From the NCBI RefSeq assembly GCF_946222605.1, contig NZ_CAMIIE010000106.1, forward strand, positions 1 to 6,747: a DNA stretch of 6,747 bases, written 5' to 3'. The notes under the pieces are model-generated. The model was not told the DNA's origin, made no database searches, and was given only the letters and a program-made list of their open reading frames with translations. Below, in pieces: positions 5,810-6,747 of the stretch (its first letter is position 1; each line of letters opens with the position of its first letter). The position numbers were made by a program, and so were the translations under genes. Origin of the DNA: an uncultured Acidocella sp. (GTDB lineage Bacteria > Pseudomonadota > Alphaproteobacteria > Acetobacterales > Acetobacteraceae).

Positions 5810-6678
5810 GCAGCCGGCTGATCCTGGGGCTGTGCGCGTTTCTGGCCGGCTGCATGCCCAAGGCGCCGCCGCCGCCCGCCCCGGGGCCGGTGACCTATAC
5901 GATCGGCAATCCCTATCAGGTCGGCGGCGAATGGCGCTATCCGCGCGAATTCGGCGCTTATGACGTCACCGGGCTGGGCATCATCATCGCGCATGACGAC
6001 GATCCCTACACCGCCGATAACGAGCTGTACGACCCTGACGGGCTGATGGCCGCGAGCCCGGTGCTGCCGCTGCCCAGCATCATCACCATCACCAATCTGG
6101 TGAATGGCCGTTCGCTGCAGGTGCGGGTGAATGAGCGCGGGCCGAACGTGCCCGGGCGCGTCATCGCCGTGACGCCGCGCGTTGCCCGGCTCTTGGATTT
6201 CCCGTCCGGCGGCGTGGTCGAGGTCGAGGTGAAACTAAACACCCAGGCCAGTTCCGCGCTGCAGGGCGCGCTCGGCGCCGGGCCGAAGCTGCAGGCCGCC
6301 CCTGTCGCCGGCATCACCGCGCAAGCCTTGGGCGCGCCGGGCAGTGCCGGGCCGATCGGTGCGGCGCATCAGCTGGTGCAGACCAACGATAACACCCCGC
6401 GGAATGCCGGCCCGACCCTCTCCGGCCAGGTCATTCAGGCCCAGCCCGCGCCCGGCCCGCTCTGGGTGCAGCTGCCCGGCTATGGCAATGAAAGCGACGC
6501 GGCGCGGGTGATGGCGCGGCTCTACGGGATGCCGGCGCGCATCGTGCCGGTCTTCGGCGGCGATCGCACGCTCTGGGCGGTGAATATCGGGCCCTATCAT
6601 TCGGTGGAGGATGCCGACCAAGCGCTGCAACATGTGCTGAATGCCGGCATGACCGATCCTGAGATCATCGTCCGGTAA
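5806..6678 (+). CDS. rlpA: RlpA-like septal lipoprotein with SPOR domain, altered active site
   Basis: A 290-residue lipoprotein. The signal ends in the lipobox FLAGC (lipidated C16), with M17 after it, so it is expected in the outer membrane. A proline-rich spacer leads to the double-psi beta-barrel (about 30-145), with ADNELYDPDGL (70-80), LPLPSIITITNLVNGRSL and VRVNERGP (106-113). An Ala/Pro/Gly-rich linker (about 146-215) precedes a C-terminal SPOR domain (about 218-290; LWVQLPGYGNESDAARVM, VNIGPYHSVEDADQAL), which in known cases binds denuded glycan at the septum. Relative to Pseudomonas RlpA as I recall it, E73 and D76 are kept, but the histidine is S84 and the aspartate of NDRGP is E110. 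Lytic activity is therefore doubtful, and a structural division role is possible. Start ATG 5806 overlaps the transglycosylase stop. Confidence 0.9.
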   Translation: MSSRLILGLCAFLAGCMPKAPPPPAPGPVTYTIGNPYQVGGEWRYPREFGAYDVTGLGIIIAHDDDPYTADNELYDPDGLMAASPVLPLPSIITITNLVNGRSLQVRVNERGPNVPGRVIAVTPRVARLLDFPSGGVVEVEVKLNTQASSALQGALGAGPKLQAAPVAGITAQALGAPGSAGPIGAAHQLVQTNDNTPRNAGPTLSGQVIQAQPAPGPLWVQLPGYGNESDAARVMARLYGMPARIVPVFGGDRTLWAVNIGPYHSVEDADQALQHVLNAGMTDPEIIVR

Positions 6679-6747
6679 GTGGCGCAGGGTCTGTTCATCA
6701 CGCTGGAAGGCGGGGAGGGGGCTGGCAAATCCACCGCCGCCCGCGGC
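6679..6747 (+). CDS. tmk: Thymidylate kinase, 5' end only
   Basis: The first 23 codons, cut by the window edge, read MAQGLFITLEGGEGAGKST and on. FITLEGGEGAGKST is the P-loop (Walker A) start typical of bacterial dTMP kinase, which phosphorylates dTMP to dTDP in the cytosol with ATP. The GTG start at 6679 directly follows the TAA of the rlpA-like gene with no gap, implying cotranscription. No strong ribosome site is visible. The rest of the gene lies outside the window, so integrity cannot be judged. Confidence 0.88.
   Translation, partial: MAQGLFITLEGGEGAGKSTAARG

Overview
The window is GC-rich (roughly 63-65% by eye) and almost fully coding. Codon use, the gene families and the order MltB-type transglycosylase / RlpA lipoprotein / thymidylate kinase point to an alphaproteobacterium. 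The form of RlpA (PRE-FG...TGL in place of the usual GxASWYG opening) suggests an Acetobacteraceae-like member of the Rhodospirillales. That placement is inference from remembered family features, not from a search.

Layout, left to right. (1) 1-88: no gene; a strong hairpin that ends the minus-strand gene next to it. (2) 89-1153, minus: a soluble GAF + GGDEF protein whose GGDEF signature is GAGTF, so it is probably a c-di-GMP receptor or a dead cyclase and not an enzyme. (3) 1154-1534: 381 bases with no convincing gene. They hold a possible promoter, two perfect TTAA-N7-TTAA sequences (the CtrA-box pattern), a 12-bp direct repeat, and the terminator of the next operon. (4) 1535-3502, minus: two oxidoreductases, a zinc-independent MDR-family alcohol dehydrogenase/quinone reductase and an aldo/keto reductase, in a tight pair with an AT-rich, palindrome-bearing leader. 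(5) 3573-4729, minus: a YcgN-type CxxCxxCC protein and a YgjP-type zinc metallopeptidase overlapping by ATGA. (6) 4847-6747, plus, divergent from (5): a GH103 MltB-like lytic transglycosylase, an RlpA-like SPOR lipoprotein overlapping it by ATGA, and the first 23 codons of thymidylate kinase abutting the rlpA stop codon.

How the genes work together: the plus-strand cluster is a cell-wall set (glycan cleavage plus a septum-targeted lipoprotein) running without a gap into nucleotide metabolism. The minus-strand genes form three units: a signalling receptor, a redox pair, and a coupled pair of metal-binding proteins of poorly known role.

No mobile element, CRISPR array, tRNA or rRNA was seen, and no single wholly new system is evident. 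The best leads are the degenerate GGDEF protein that keeps its c-di-GMP-binding I-site, the CtrA-like boxes in front of it, and an RlpA homologue in which two of four expected active-site residues are replaced.
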